From: Cyclobacteriaceae bacterium
GTDB lineage: Bacteria; Bacteroidota; Bacteroidia; Cytophagales; Cyclobacteriaceae
Reading direction: 5' to 3'
DNA: 64,000 nucleotides
Assembly: GCA_019638255.1 (NCBI GenBank)
Contig: JAHBUD010000001.1
Span: forward strand, 310,001 to 374,000
Of this stretch, positions 7,850 through 16,658 are shown piece by piece. The notes beneath the pieces are model-generated. The model was not told the DNA's origin, ran no database searches, and was given only the letters and a program-made list of their open reading frames with translations. Within the stretch, counting starts at the first letter, position 1; each line of letters begins with the position of its first letter. The position numbers and the translations under genes are program-made.

Positions 7850-9586
7850 TTAATACCTCCAGCTTTTTAAATCTGCTCCCTTGGGTGCACCTTTTTCAAT
7901 ACGCTTTAAAATTCTAGGCAGGTACATGGTGTTGTAGCGCAGTCGCGAAATGTAATTCGGGTTGTTGTGATCGCCATTCCAGCAATGTTCAGCACGGTCA
8001 CCATAATCAACTTCGCCACCATAGAATGGATTTTTGGTTTTCTTTAAAAATTCTTCCATTAAGTAAACCGCATTGTTGAGGTAGTAATTATCCATATCGC
8101 CACAGTAGATGTGAATCTTACCTTCGAGTTTTGGTCCGAGGGTGTCCCAGTCGCGTTCAAGGATGTAGCGCAAGTCGTAATTTTCTTTCCAGTATTCTGC
8201 CACGCTGTGATCAATCTCTCCGGTTACTTTGTCCCACAATCGTTTCGGGTAACCGTCTTCATCTTGTGGAGAGTACACCGCTTCCCAAATGTCCCACTGC
8301 TGACCTGATCTTGATTTTGTACCCAGTGCAAGCTCGCGGTGATTCATTTCGCGTAACGTAGCGGTAAGCTGGCCGAGATAATTACGGTAGCCGGGTCTTT
8401 CAGTTTTTTTAAAATCACTTTCGTAGTAGTAAGCGTTTTTGTCTTTATAAATATCCACCAGGCAATACGCACGAAAATCTATCGGATCAGGACATGCCGC
8501 AAAGCATCCGTTGAATTCATCCGGGTAAAACATTTGCACAGCCAATGCCTCCCAACCACCGGTGGAACCACCATACGTGAAGCGGGCCCACCCCTGGCCA
8601 ATGCCACGGAATTGCTTTTCAATTTCCGGAAGCAGCTCATACATGATGGCATCCCCGTAAGGACCTTGCGAAGCGGAGTTCACTGCATAGGAATCATCAT
8701 AGTATGGAGTAGGATGTTGTATTTCAATCACAAGAAAGCGTGGAAAATTTTTGCTCGTCCATTGTTTGTAAAAGTTGTAGGCTTCCTGTGCCTGAATTTT
8801 TTTGTATCCGTAAATATTAAACCGGCCTATGTAATCGGTGGTGTCCATGTTCGGGCCGGGTGGTGTTTCACTAAAGCCTCCGAAATCGGAAGGAAAGTGC
8901 CCGTGATAAATCATGAGTGGATAGCGCGCTTCCGGATGATCATCAAAGCCTTCAGGCACCAGCACGTGTGCACCGAGGTACATCGGCCTTCCCCAAAACT
9001 CCGTAAGTTTTTCGCTTTGAATTTTTATATGGCGAATGTACTTCGTGTCTTTTGGTTCGGTAACGTGCGGTATTTTCATGTCCATTACCACATCAATGAT
9101 TTCTGATTTTGTTGGATCAACTGAAATTTTTACCGGAGCATTGTAAAAATTACCGGGCTTGCTGTTCCATTGTTGTCCTTCACCTTGGTCGGGCGGAAGT
9201 TTTACCGTGTGTCCGGTTTTCAGGTTAAAGGTTTCATAACGGTTGAGCAACGCCTGCACATAGTAATCGCCAGCAGGTACATCGTTAAGCGATTGAATCG
9301 GGTAACCAAAAGCATCACCATCAACAATAATTTTGTCGCCCGGTTTCATGCCCGCTACATCCACACCAAAAACTAATTGCGTTGAAGGGCCATCCACAAT
9401 CTGATTGCGGGGTTCGGCTTTTGCATTGTTCGACAACATCAGCAAAAGCCTGCCGTCCTGTGCCTGGTCGCTAAGTTCCTGGGTAAAACTGATGGAAAAT
9501 TTTAAACGGTTGGTTTGCGGTGAATCGGTGGTGCATTGCGATAGACTGAGCACAACCAGAAGCAGGAACAGCGATTTGGTTCTCAT
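7850..9586 (-). CDS. Lipoprotein alpha/beta-hydrolase, esterase D-like
   Basis: Predicted envelope-anchored hydrolase of 578 residues. The lipoprotein signal ends SLSQC (Cys18). After an N-terminal beta-rich domain of about 190 residues comes an esterase-type catalytic domain. It has a PLMIYHGH segment and a nucleophile elbow GGSTGGWEAL (Ser in G-x-S-x-G), with an AEHCWNGD segment near the C-terminus supplying a likely catalytic His. This resembles secreted esterases of the Esterase D/Fes family fused to a beta-sandwich domain. The substrate is unknown. It stands alone, convergent with the small conserved gene downstream. Confidence 0.78.
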   Translation of the reverse strand: MRTKSLFLLLVVLSLSQCTTDSPQTNRLKFSISFTQELSDQAQDGRLLLMLSNNAKAEPRNQIVDGPSTQLVFGVDVAGMKPGDKIIVDGDAFGYPIQSLNDVPAGDYYVQALLNRYETFNLKTGHTVKLPPDQGEGQQWNSKPGNFYNAPVKISVDPTKSEIIDVVMDMKIPHVTEPKDTKYIRHIKIQSEKLTEFWGRPMYLGAHVLVPEGFDDHPEARYPLMIYHGHFPSDFGGFSETPPGPNMDTTDYIGRFNIYGYKKIQAQEAYNFYKQWTSKNFPRFLVIEIQHPTPYYDDSYAVNSASQGPYGDAIMYELLPEIEKQFRGIGQGWARFTYGGSTGGWEALAVQMFYPDEFNGCFAACPDPIDFRAYCLVDIYKDKNAYYYESDFKKTERPGYRNYLGQLTATLREMNHRELALGTKSRSGQQWDIWEAVYSPQDEDGYPKRLWDKVTGEIDHSVAEYWKENYDLRYILERDWDTLGPKLEGKIHIYCGDMDNYYLNNAVYLMEEFLKKTKNPFYGGEVDYGDRAEHCWNGDHNNPNYISRLRYNTMYLPRILKRIEKGAPKGADLKSWRY

Positions 9587-9746
9587 AGGGATAGTAATTC
9601 ATTGATCGGATGCTTAAGATAGAGCACTGCCGGAACATAGCAAAGCAGTATTTTTTGAAGGATTTTGAAGCAATTTTAGCCAGTTTGGCGCTGCCTCAAA
9701 TGATTTCTTTATTATATATTGCATGCTATAATCTACCGTTCCCGCT

Positions 9747-10130
9747 ATGACCATTCACCTCATCGAAGACGATGATATTTATGCCGAGTTTATTAAACGG
9801 TCGTTAAGTCAGGATGCTACGCATACGGTTATTACTTTCCGCTCGGCTGAGGATTGCCTGGCCGCCCTGAATGGTGGCCCAATGCCCGATGCCTTTATTG
9901 TAGACTATAAACTTCCTGGTAAAACAGGCATCGACTTTTATGATGAGGTAAAGGATAAACTAAAGGAAGAACAGCATCTTATTATGATGAGCGCTATTGA
10001 TGACGGCAACATGGTGTTGAGTTTTATCCGCAAAGGCGTTCGCGATTATGTGATAAAGGATGACACCGTGGTTGAATCATTGAGGGCCATTCTGGACGGC
10101 CAGGATGAAGACTACTATCTGTTCAACTAA
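9747..10130 (+). CDS. Single-domain response regulator
   Basis: Receiver domain of a two-component system without an output domain (127 residues). The acidic pocket is LIEDDD near the N-terminus, the phospho-acceptor is Asp53 in FIVDYKLPGKTG, the conserved Ser is at 82 and Lys is at 104 (YVIKDD). Such CheY-like proteins act by protein-protein contact or phosphorelay. It converges on, and overlaps by four bases at the 3' end, a histidine kinase gene on the other strand, which is the obvious candidate partner. Confidence 0.9.
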   Translation: MTIHLIEDDDIYAEFIKRSLSQDATHTVITFRSAEDCLAALNGGPMPDAFIVDYKLPGKTGIDFYDEVKDKLKEEQHLIMMSAIDDGNMVLSFIRKGVRDYVIKDDTVVESLRAILDGQDEDYYLFN

Positions 10131-10921
10131 GCCTGTAGCGTTGCGGGCACCTCAAGCCTGAAGGTGCTGCCAAAACCTTCGCGGTTAATACACGAAACGT
10201 TACCACCGATTTTTTCGATCATGGATTTGGCGATAAAAAGACCGAGGCCAGTTGAACTTTCTCCCCCGGTGGGGCGTGCCGTAAACTTTTGAAACTTTTC
10301 GAACATACGGGGTAATTCCTCCGCCTTAAAGCCATGGGCTTCATCTTCAATTTCAATAACAATCTTTGCATGTTGATTTGCCTGAGCACGCACCCAAACT
10401 TTTTTTCCGGGAAATGAAAATTTCAATGCGTTTGAAAGCAGTGTATCCATAGCCCGCTGAAGGCAGTGCTTGTGAGTATGAAGGGCGGCACTTTCACTTT
10501 CGGTAATTATTGTGATTTCCTTTTTTGATGCCACGTTAAGAAAACCGGTGACTACCTGTTGTACAAAGGGCTGCAGTTGGAAGGGCTCGGCAAAAAGCAC
10601 AAGAGAATTTCGCTCAATCGTTCGGTAATCCACCAAGTTGCGGATCATATCCAGGCCATCGGCCACAACAATGTGCATCTTCTCCAGGAAATTCTTTTGT
10701 TCGCCCGTGAGGTTCGATGGATCCATCTGCAGCAACTGAATCAGTGCATAGAGTCGGTTGAGCGGTGACTTGATGTCATGCGAAACAATGCTAATCAGTT
10801 TTTCCTTCTCTCCCTTCAGGGTTTCAATCTGCCGGAGCAAATCAACAGGGTCAAGCAAAGAATGATGTTCAGGTGCTTCCATGGGTGAAAAGAAAGTTAA
10901 TAACTTCCCGAGACTCTGCAT
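10127..10921 (-). CDS. Sensor histidine kinase, soluble
   Basis: Cytoplasmic histidine kinase of 264 residues with no TM segment and no sensor domain beyond a short N-terminus and coiled coil. The H-box is SHDIKSPLNRL (His48). The ATPase domain has an N-box LLSNALKFSF and a G-box STGLGLFIAK. The start codon at 10921 overlaps the stop of the upstream lipoprotein gene by one base, which supports this start and suggests coupling. It is tail-to-tail with the single-domain response regulator, its likely phosphotransfer partner. The input signal is unknown. Confidence 0.9.
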   Translation of the reverse strand: MQSLGKLLTFFSPMEAPEHHSLLDPVDLLRQIETLKGEKEKLISIVSHDIKSPLNRLYALIQLLQMDPSNLTGEQKNFLEKMHIVVADGLDMIRNLVDYRTIERNSLVLFAEPFQLQPFVQQVVTGFLNVASKKEITIITESESAALHTHKHCLQRAMDTLLSNALKFSFPGKKVWVRAQANQHAKIVIEIEDEAHGFKAEELPRMFEKFQKFTARPTGGESSTGLGLFIAKSMIEKIGGNVSCINREGFGSTFRLEVPATLQA

Positions 10922-11460
10922 CAGAGCCTGATGCGTATTTCTTCTTTATGGTTAACGGGCACTGAAAAGGGCACGCCTTTGTATTGAAGCTTTATGCTGC
11001 CCTTGTATTGAATTTGAAACTTTTTGCCACCAATCACAGCAAATACAGCATCCATCAACCCAATTTCCTTCATGTTCAACTTTACTTCCAATGGCACCGT
11101 AAATTCCGACTGAGCAGGAACTTTCAATTTCATTTGCTGATCAATTACGGCAGCCTTTTTCCCATCCACAAAAACCTCCATGTCGATCTTCTTCACCGTC
11201 ATGCGGATTTTGTTGGGGTTATAAAGAATGGCGTTGGCTTTCAGTAGCGGCTCAGAAGTGGCATCAACAATGACATCTTTAATCTGGCGTAATTGAACGT
11301 CTTCCTTAGGCTTGCACGAAAATACCATCAACAGCAGCAATACAATAATACCACTACTCAATCCGAACCTCGCACAACGCACCTCGTAACCCGTACCTCG
11401 CATCCCGAACCGCGCACCCCGTACCCCGCTCCCCGACTTTATCTTGCAATTTTTTACCAT
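10921..11460 (-). CDS. LEA type 2 (WHy) domain lipoprotein
   Basis: Putative lipoprotein carrying a late-embryogenesis-abundant type 2 / WHy beta-sandwich. It has the pattern LLKANAILYNPNKI, VPAQSEFTVPLEV and a C-terminal beta strand, matching the fold seen in desiccation and stress proteins. The hydrophobic signal LLLLMVFSC ends in a lipobox Cys near residue 49 of this frame. The N-terminus is uncertain: residues before the hydrophobic core are encoded by a heptanucleotide repeat (11364-11433). An ATG at 11403 lies inside the repeat and a TTG lies just after it. The gene is coupled to the histidine kinase downstream. Confidence 0.72.
   Translation of the reverse strand: MVKNCKIKSGSGVRGARFGMRGTGYEVRCARFGLSSGIIVLLLLMVFSCKPKEDVQLRQIKDVIVDATSEPLLKANAILYNPNKIRMTVKKIDMEVFVDGKKAAVIDQQMKLKVPAQSEFTVPLEVKLNMKEIGLMDAVFAVIGGKKFQIQYKGSIKLQYKGVPFSVPVNHKEEIRIRL
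11364..11433. repeat. Heptanucleotide tandem repeat, ten degenerate units
   Basis: Ten consecutive 7-bp units of consensus CGNACCY (for example CGAACCT, CGCACCT, CGTACCT, CGCACCC, CGTACCC) run from 11364 to 11433, followed by a partial CGAC. It lies inside the predicted 5' coding part of the LEA-type lipoprotein gene on the minus strand. Unit length is not a multiple of three, so gain or loss of a unit would change the reading frame between upstream starts and the signal-peptide core. Confidence 0.85.
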
Positions 11461-11498
11461 AACCGTAAGTATAGATAATCTCTTTCTAATTTTACTCC

Positions 11499-12110
11499 AT
11501 GAACAAACACTTTGATGCCGTTGCTGACGGATTGGCGGAACATGGATACGCAGTTGTTGATCAATTTTTAAGCCAACATGAGGTGGAGGCCATGCTGCTG
11601 TCGGATGAAATTAAAGATTATGATCGGTTTAAGAAGGCTGGCATCGGCAACAGCCAATCGGTGCAGATTCAAGAGGGCATCCGCGGGGATTACATTCAAT
11701 GGCTTGATAAGGGAAGTGCTTCACAGTCGATAAAAGTTTACCTGGATAAACTGGAGGCGTTGATGAGGTTTATGAATGAAACGCTGTTTTTAAGTCTGAA
11801 AGATTTTGAAGTACATGTGGCCCGCTATCCCGTGAGTACATTTTATAAACGTCACCTCGATCAGTTCCGTCAGGATGACCACCGGAAACTTTCTGTAATT
11901 GTTTACCTGAATACCGATTGGAAGGAAGAAGATGGAGGGCAGTTGCGGATTTATTTACCCGAAGGATCAAAAGATGTTTATCCGCTGGCGGGACGTTTAG
12001 TTTGCTTTCGCTCCGATCTGTTGGAGCATGAAGTGTTGCCGGCAACACGCGAACGGTTAAGCATTACCGGATGGATGCTGGATCGGTTGGCGGAGTTGAA
12101 GCACTTGTGA
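11499..12110 (+). CDS. 2-oxoglutarate/Fe(II)-dependent oxygenase
   Basis: Predicted Fe(II)/2-oxoglutarate dioxygenase of the prolyl 4-hydroxylase (PhyH/SM-20-like) superfamily, 203 residues. The metal triad is H-x-D at His119/Asp121 (KRHLDQF) with distal His177 (LLEHEV), and Arg186 nine residues later can bind the 2-oxoglutarate carboxylate. The substrate is probably a protein side chain or small molecule, but this is not visible. It is divergent from the LEA lipoprotein gene with 38 bp between starts. It ends flush against the convergent TIGR03643 gene, with stops adjacent and no spacer. Confidence 0.88.
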   Translation: MNKHFDAVADGLAEHGYAVVDQFLSQHEVEAMLLSDEIKDYDRFKKAGIGNSQSVQIQEGIRGDYIQWLDKGSASQSIKVYLDKLEALMRFMNETLFLSLKDFEVHVARYPVSTFYKRHLDQFRQDDHRKLSVIVYLNTDWKEEDGGQLRIYLPEGSKDVYPLAGRLVCFRSDLLEHEVLPATRERLSITGWMLDRLAELKHL

Positions 12111-12380
12111 TTAACGTTTGCTGATTTTGTTTCCGCTCACTGCACGTTGATGTGTGCATTTGAATCGCGACACTTCACTTGGTCGCTTGGCTGTGTGCTT
12201 GGTATTTCTCCTCTGAACGCGCTTGCGCCATAAACGCCAACTGGTGGGCTTTAAATTTTTGCGCATCAGGTCAATAACATCCTTTTCATTCAGCCCGAAT
12301 TGGTATTCAATAGCTTCGAATGGGGTACGGTCTTCCCACGCCATTTCAATAATACGGTTCACCTCTTCTGCTGACAGCAT
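12111..12380 (-). CDS. TIGR03643/DUF2805 family protein
   Basis: Small basic protein of 89 residues. The N-terminal half matches the TIGR03643 (DUF2805) family: AEEVNRIIEMAWEDRTPFEAI, then FGLNEKDVIDLMR and SWRLWRKRV, a helical fold resembling a helix-turn-helix. The C-terminal 30 residues are rich in Lys/Arg and likely unstructured. Role unknown; a nucleic-acid-binding function is an inference from charge and fold. Its stop abuts the stop of the convergent oxygenase gene. Confidence 0.85.
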   Translation of the reverse strand: MLSAEEVNRIIEMAWEDRTPFEAIEYQFGLNEKDVIDLMRKNLKPTSWRLWRKRVQRRNTKHTAKRPSEVSRFKCTHQRAVSGNKISKR

Positions 12381-12456
12381 AATGATTAAACATCGGGCAT
12401 CTTCAAAAGTTATTGAGCTTTACGCGTTTCGTATTTATCAATTACCCATAGGCGAA

Positions 12457-14106
12457 TCAATCTTTGATCTGAAAAAATTCAGGACGCATGTCTTCCCATT
12501 CGGTTGCCTCCTGATATGCGCGGGCCATTAACAGCGGAGCCGCCTCGCCATAGAGCTTGCCCAGAAATGAAATACTGGTTGGCGAACCATTCGCGTTAAA
12601 ACCAATGGGCACTACTACACACGGATGCCCTGTAAGATTAGTAGTGAGCAATTGTGTGCCGCCAAAACTCGGACTGATGATCACATCGAAATCTTTGGTG
12701 GCCTGATGATAGGCCTCAATGAGCTGTTGCCGCATGCGCGAAGCATTGATATACTCAACGGCCGGAATAAAACGAGCTGTGCGAAATGTATTCGGCCATG
12801 CCCAGCGAAGCTGATTGGAAAGCAGACTGTCTTTGTTGGAGCGGGTAAGTTCATCGAAGGCGGCAGCAGCTTCGGCCGTAAGCATTAACCGGATGGAGAC
12901 TACCGGGATGGAGGAAGGAAGGTTCACTTCAGTAAGCTCAACACCCATAGCGCGAATGGTTTCCAGCACCTTTTGATCATTTTCTTTATCCGGATAAGGA
13001 GCATCAAAAAGTGACTTGACGTATCCAACCCTTAATTTTTTAACATCCGTTTTCGCACCATAGTTAAACACTGTCGATCGTGTGCTTTTGTCCAATGCAT
13101 CTTCACCGCGAATAACGTCATACACCAGCGCAGCATCAAATGCACTTCGGCAAATCGGACCGATTTTATCCATGCTCCAGCTTAAGGCCATAGCGCCATG
13201 CCGGCTTACAGCGCCAAAGGTTGGCCGCAAACCACTGGCACCGCAGCGTGTGGAGGGTGAGACAATGGAACCCAGCGTTTCCGTACCAATGGAGAAGGCA
13301 ACAAGTCCGGCTACGGTTGCCGAAGCACTTCCTGCAGATGATCCGCTTGATCCTTGCGTGAGGTTCCATGGATTTTTAGTAACGCCACCAAACCAGATGT
13401 CGCCCAACGCCAAAGCACCCATCGATAACTTGGCTATTAATACAGCTCCAGCTTCATCCAGTTTTTTTACTACCGTTGCAGTCGTGTTGATTTGCTGGTC
13501 AACGTAAGGCTCAGCGCCCCACGTAGTATTAGTCCCTTCAACCGCCAACAAATCTTTTATGCCATACGGTATGCCGTGCAGTGGTCCGCGGTACTTTCCC
13601 TTCGCAATTTCTTCATCGGCCTTGCGAGCCTGCACAAGGGCTCGTTCTTCCAATACGGTTACAATACATTTCAGCGTATCGCCATATTTTTTGATGCGGT
13701 TCAGGTACAGTTGTGTGAGTTCGGTGGAGGTAATTTTTTTTGATTTGATCAGCACAGCAAGTTTGTACACCGGATAGAAAACAAGTTCTTCCCGATTGTC
13801 AGGGAGCTTCACTTCTTTAGGCAATCCCCAATCAATCGGTTTCTGAATCAATTCTTTTTTAAATCCGGTTGGAACCGGATCGAACCACAACGACATGGGC
13901 ACCTGGTTTTCAAGCGTATGCTTGTGAATTATTTGGATGAACCGCTGATAATCGCTTAAACCCTGAAGCAAGGAGTCGCGTTCAGGTTGCGTGAATGATA
14001 AATCATAAAAGGGTTCAATCGATGCCGTTGGATATTCACGCTGTGCAACAACGGATTTGAAACACAAAAGCCAGAGAAGAATAATCAAAACATTGTACCT
14101 TGTCAT
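12457..14106 (-). CDS. Secreted amidase (amidase signature family)
   Basis: Amidase signature hydrolase related to GatA but exported: the N-terminus is a signal peptide ending VVAQ. The Ser-cisSer-Lys catalytic set is visible as Lys184 (GIKD), the glycine/serine-rich SSGSSAGSA region, and the nucleophile Ser in TETLGSIVSPS. Length 549 is slightly above the family's usual 450-500 because of an N-terminal extension of about 110 residues. It probably hydrolyses amides in the periplasm; substrate unknown. It is not the tRNA amidotransferase subunit, because it is secreted and no gatB or gatC lies nearby. It is divergent from a DinB gene. Confidence 0.88.
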   Translation of the reverse strand: MTRYNVLIILLWLLCFKSVVAQREYPTASIEPFYDLSFTQPERDSLLQGLSDYQRFIQIIHKHTLENQVPMSLWFDPVPTGFKKELIQKPIDWGLPKEVKLPDNREELVFYPVYKLAVLIKSKKITSTELTQLYLNRIKKYGDTLKCIVTVLEERALVQARKADEEIAKGKYRGPLHGIPYGIKDLLAVEGTNTTWGAEPYVDQQINTTATVVKKLDEAGAVLIAKLSMGALALGDIWFGGVTKNPWNLTQGSSGSSAGSASATVAGLVAFSIGTETLGSIVSPSTRCGASGLRPTFGAVSRHGAMALSWSMDKIGPICRSAFDAALVYDVIRGEDALDKSTRSTVFNYGAKTDVKKLRVGYVKSLFDAPYPDKENDQKVLETIRAMGVELTEVNLPSSIPVVSIRLMLTAEAAAAFDELTRSNKDSLLSNQLRWAWPNTFRTARFIPAVEYINASRMRQQLIEAYHQATKDFDVIISPSFGGTQLLTTNLTGHPCVVVPIGFNANGSPTSISFLGKLYGEAAPLLMARAYQEATEWEDMRPEFFQIKD

Positions 14107-14135
14107 CGCATTTAGTAGTTGTTACAGTCGAAGAT

Positions 14136-14606
14136 ATGAAGGAATTTTTTGAGAAGTGGTATGCCTACAACACATGGGCCAATACCAGGGTTTTAAAGGC
14201 ATTGCAGGCACAAAGCGTAACCGATGAAAAAATACTTTCATTGATGAGCCACGTACTGGTGGCGCAATTTTTATGGCTTCATCGCATTTCAGGTTGGCCC
14301 AAGCCCGACTATGAACTATGGCAAACCTATCCGCTTGAAAAACTTGTATCCATGAGTGAAGAAGTTTCAGCAAAGTGGATGAACTTCGTTGCCGGACGTG
14401 ATGCATTTGATGCCGTGTTAAAGTATTCGAACTATACCGGTCTGCCGTTTGAAAATAAAGTAGAACAAATTATGATTCACCTGGTTAATCATGCCAGTTA
14501 CCACCGTGGTCAAATTGCGTTGCTGATGCGTGAAAAAGGTTTTGAGCCGGTGAATACCGATTACATTACTTACGACCGTGTGATTTCCGGACAGCTTAAA
14601 GATTAG
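14136..14606 (+). CDS. DinB/YfiT-like four-helix protein
   Basis: DinB superfamily metal-binding four-helix bundle, 156 residues. Putative metal ligands are the His in LMSHVLVAQ and the H-x-x-x-H pair in HLVNHASYHRGQ. These proteins often act as thiol-dependent transferases or have unknown roles. The frame extends to an ATG at 14100 inside the divergent amidase gene, but the ATG at 14136 begins directly with the family's first helix (MKEFFEKWYAYNTWAN) and is preferred. A second DinB gene is at 41480-42001. Confidence 0.85.
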   Translation: MKEFFEKWYAYNTWANTRVLKALQAQSVTDEKILSLMSHVLVAQFLWLHRISGWPKPDYELWQTYPLEKLVSMSEEVSAKWMNFVAGRDAFDAVLKYSNYTGLPFENKVEQIMIHLVNHASYHRGQIALLMREKGFEPVNTDYITYDRVISGQLKD

Positions 14607-14654
14607 CGCGTAAACCATTAATTTCAGGTTATCAACATTAAACCCCTTTCAACA

Positions 14655-15500
14655 ATGAAGCAACAACTTGCAGTATGGATGATGTGTTTAACGTTCATTA
14701 GCGTTTGGGCACAAGACGATGGCATAACCATTTGCCATACACCGGCAACTGAAAAGTTTGCCTTGTTTGCATCCAATAAAGATTTTAACATGGCACATAC
14801 TGATCCCCTTCCGTACACACACCAGAGTGAAAGCGGAAAAATGATCACGTTCAAAACCCCCGATGGAAAAGAAGCCAACGCGTATTTGCTGAAAGCGAAA
14901 AGCAAAACCAACAATTGGATTTTAGTCTTCCAGGAATGGTGGGGATTGAATGATCATATTAAGCGTGAAGCTGAGCAATTGTTTACCGACCTGGGTAATG
15001 TAAATGTACTGGCACTTGATATGTACGATGGCAAAGTAACCGACAAACGTGAAGAAGCGGGCCAACTTATGGGGGGCTTTAAACAAGAGCGCGGCAATGC
15101 TATTGTGCAAGGCGCACTGAACTATGCGGGTAAGGATGCAAAAATCGGTACGGTAGGTTGGTGCTTTGGGGGTGGACAAGCCTTACAGGCTGCGCTAACA
15201 GTCGGCAAGCAAGCAGCTGCTGCTGTAATGTATTATGGAATGCCCGAAGAAAATGTTGACCGGTTGAAAGCCTTGAACTGCGATGTGCTGAACATTTGGC
15301 CAACACAGGATCAATGGATCAACAAAGCGGTGATGGATAAATTTGAGGCGAACATGAAAGCGGCAGGCAAAAATTTAACGATTAAAGCTTATGAGGCAGA
15401 TCATGCTTTTGCCAACCCCAGCAATCCCAAATACAACACCGAGTTTACGGCCGATGCACACAAAAATACCGTTGAGTTTTTCAAAGCACGGTTGAAGTAA
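14655..15500 (+). CDS. Dienelactone hydrolase family protein, secreted
   Basis: Alpha/beta-hydrolase of the dienelactone hydrolase family with a signal peptide ending SVWAQ. The Cys-Asp-His triad is visible: Cys170 in GWCFGGG, Asp219 and His250 (DHAFANP). The first 50 mature residues are an extension before the core domain. The export signal makes aromatic-ring degradation in the cytoplasm unlikely; the substrate in the envelope is unknown. It follows the DinB gene by 48 bp and is closed by a terminator-like hairpin at 15521. Confidence 0.88.
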   Translation: MKQQLAVWMMCLTFISVWAQDDGITICHTPATEKFALFASNKDFNMAHTDPLPYTHQSESGKMITFKTPDGKEANAYLLKAKSKTNNWILVFQEWWGLNDHIKREAEQLFTDLGNVNVLALDMYDGKVTDKREEAGQLMGGFKQERGNAIVQGALNYAGKDAKIGTVGWCFGGGQALQAALTVGKQAAAAVMYYGMPEENVDRLKALNCDVLNIWPTQDQWINKAVMDKFEANMKAAGKNLTIKAYEADHAFANPSNPKYNTEFTADAHKNTVEFFKARLK

Positions 15501-15520
15501 TCAATTTTATTGAAGCATCA

Positions 15521-15553
15521 AGAGCCTTGGTAAGGTATTGCCAGGCTTTTTTG
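15521..15553 (+). terminator. Rho-independent terminator
   Basis: Stem AGCCT(T)GGTAA / TTGCCAGGCT with one bulged T and a G-U pair, followed by TTTTTTG. It lies 20 bp after the dienelactone hydrolase stop and before the convergent DUF6268-like gene. Confidence 0.7.
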
Positions 15554-15584
15554 TTGTATTCTTTAAAATCGGCTTCATATCCAA

Positions 15585-16646
15585 TTACGGACTCACCAGG
15601 TTGATCGACACATTGAAGTACATGGCATTGGTGAGGCTGTTTTCAAATAGGTAGGGTTGTTCACCAAAAAATCCCCGGAAGAAATCTCCTTCATCTACAT
15701 TGAAGTTCCAGTTGTAGCGTAAGCCGGCCTGTGCGCTTATCCAGATAAAATCCTTAAGCGAGCGTTCAAAAGTAAACCGGATGCGAAGTTCACTTCTACG
15801 GAGTTCTGGATTTTTAACGCCTTCAATTCCTTCGATGTTGCTGAGCCTGTAGCTTTGTCCTTCCAGTTCGTAGCCGAAGAAAGCCAGTGTTCTTGGATTG
15901 AAATTTCTTCGCAACTGAGCCCGCACAGGTAAAGCGGATTCAATGCCCCACTTGCGAGAAGGGAAAGTGTAATTGTAGAGCATGATGGGCACATAATTCA
16001 CTTCACCGATGCGGTATGTACGTGACATTCCGAACCCGTAAAAAAGGCGATCGTGCTTTTTCCAGCCATAAATTGCAGCACCGGAATACCTCAGGTAGGA
16101 AAGTGGCTCAAAATCGGGTAAGAAGTAATCACCATTCAAATCAGCCTGTGCTTGTATGATAAAATATTGGTTTTCATTGAGGGGCTTGAAGAAAGTTGCC
16201 ATCAATCCTGCGGTGCGCAAGCCGCGTGTGTCGAGAGTACTTACAAACGGGTTGTTAGAAAATTGTGCCATGGAGTAGTGTGCTTCCCAATACGAATACC
16301 CGATGTTCAGCAGCATATTCGTTTTAGAAATTACCGGCACGTTACCGTTTAAACGAATGCCGGAGACCTGATTAACACGAACGGTGGTAGCGGGAATGGT
16401 ACCCCATGCACCAACCGTCATATCGTGCGAGCCCTGGAAATCATACCCAATGGAAATAAGTTTGTTCGGACTTTGATCAAGAACTTTATTGGTGCAGAAT
16501 CGCTTGGCGCCATCGGCCAGTTCAGCATCCGCATACATGCTGAAGTCTTCTTCTTCATCGTCAGGTTCGGGCTCCTGCGCAAACGCAGGGAGGGTAATAA
16601 GGCCAATAAAGAAGAAAAGAAGTAAACGCTTTATCAGGTTAGCCAT
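15585..16646 (-). CDS. DUF6268-like outer-membrane beta-barrel protein
   Basis: 353-residue protein with a signal peptide ending PAFAQ. A short acidic stretch (EPEPDDEEED) follows, and then long runs of amphipathic beta strands ending in an aromatic/Val pattern typical of outer-membrane barrels. The overall form matches DUF6268 proteins of Bacteroidota. The role is unknown. It sits 12 bp downstream of the DUF2147 gene on the same strand, so the two likely form an operon of exported proteins. Confidence 0.75.
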   Translation of the reverse strand: MANLIKRLLLFFFIGLITLPAFAQEPEPDDEEEDFSMYADAELADGAKRFCTNKVLDQSPNKLISIGYDFQGSHDMTVGAWGTIPATTVRVNQVSGIRLNGNVPVISKTNMLLNIGYSYWEAHYSMAQFSNNPFVSTLDTRGLRTAGLMATFFKPLNENQYFIIQAQADLNGDYFLPDFEPLSYLRYSGAAIYGWKKHDRLFYGFGMSRTYRIGEVNYVPIMLYNYTFPSRKWGIESALPVRAQLRRNFNPRTLAFFGYELEGQSYRLSNIEGIEGVKNPELRRSELRIRFTFERSLKDFIWISAQAGLRYNWNFNVDEGDFFRGFFGEQPYLFENSLTNAMYFNVSINLVSP

Positions 16647-16658
16647 GGCTTTTTCTGA

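Noticed and set aside
11293-11478. 61-residue plus-strand frame rich in Arg, Thr and Pro
   Set aside because: It is only the 7-bp repeat read on the opposite strand of the lipoprotein gene.
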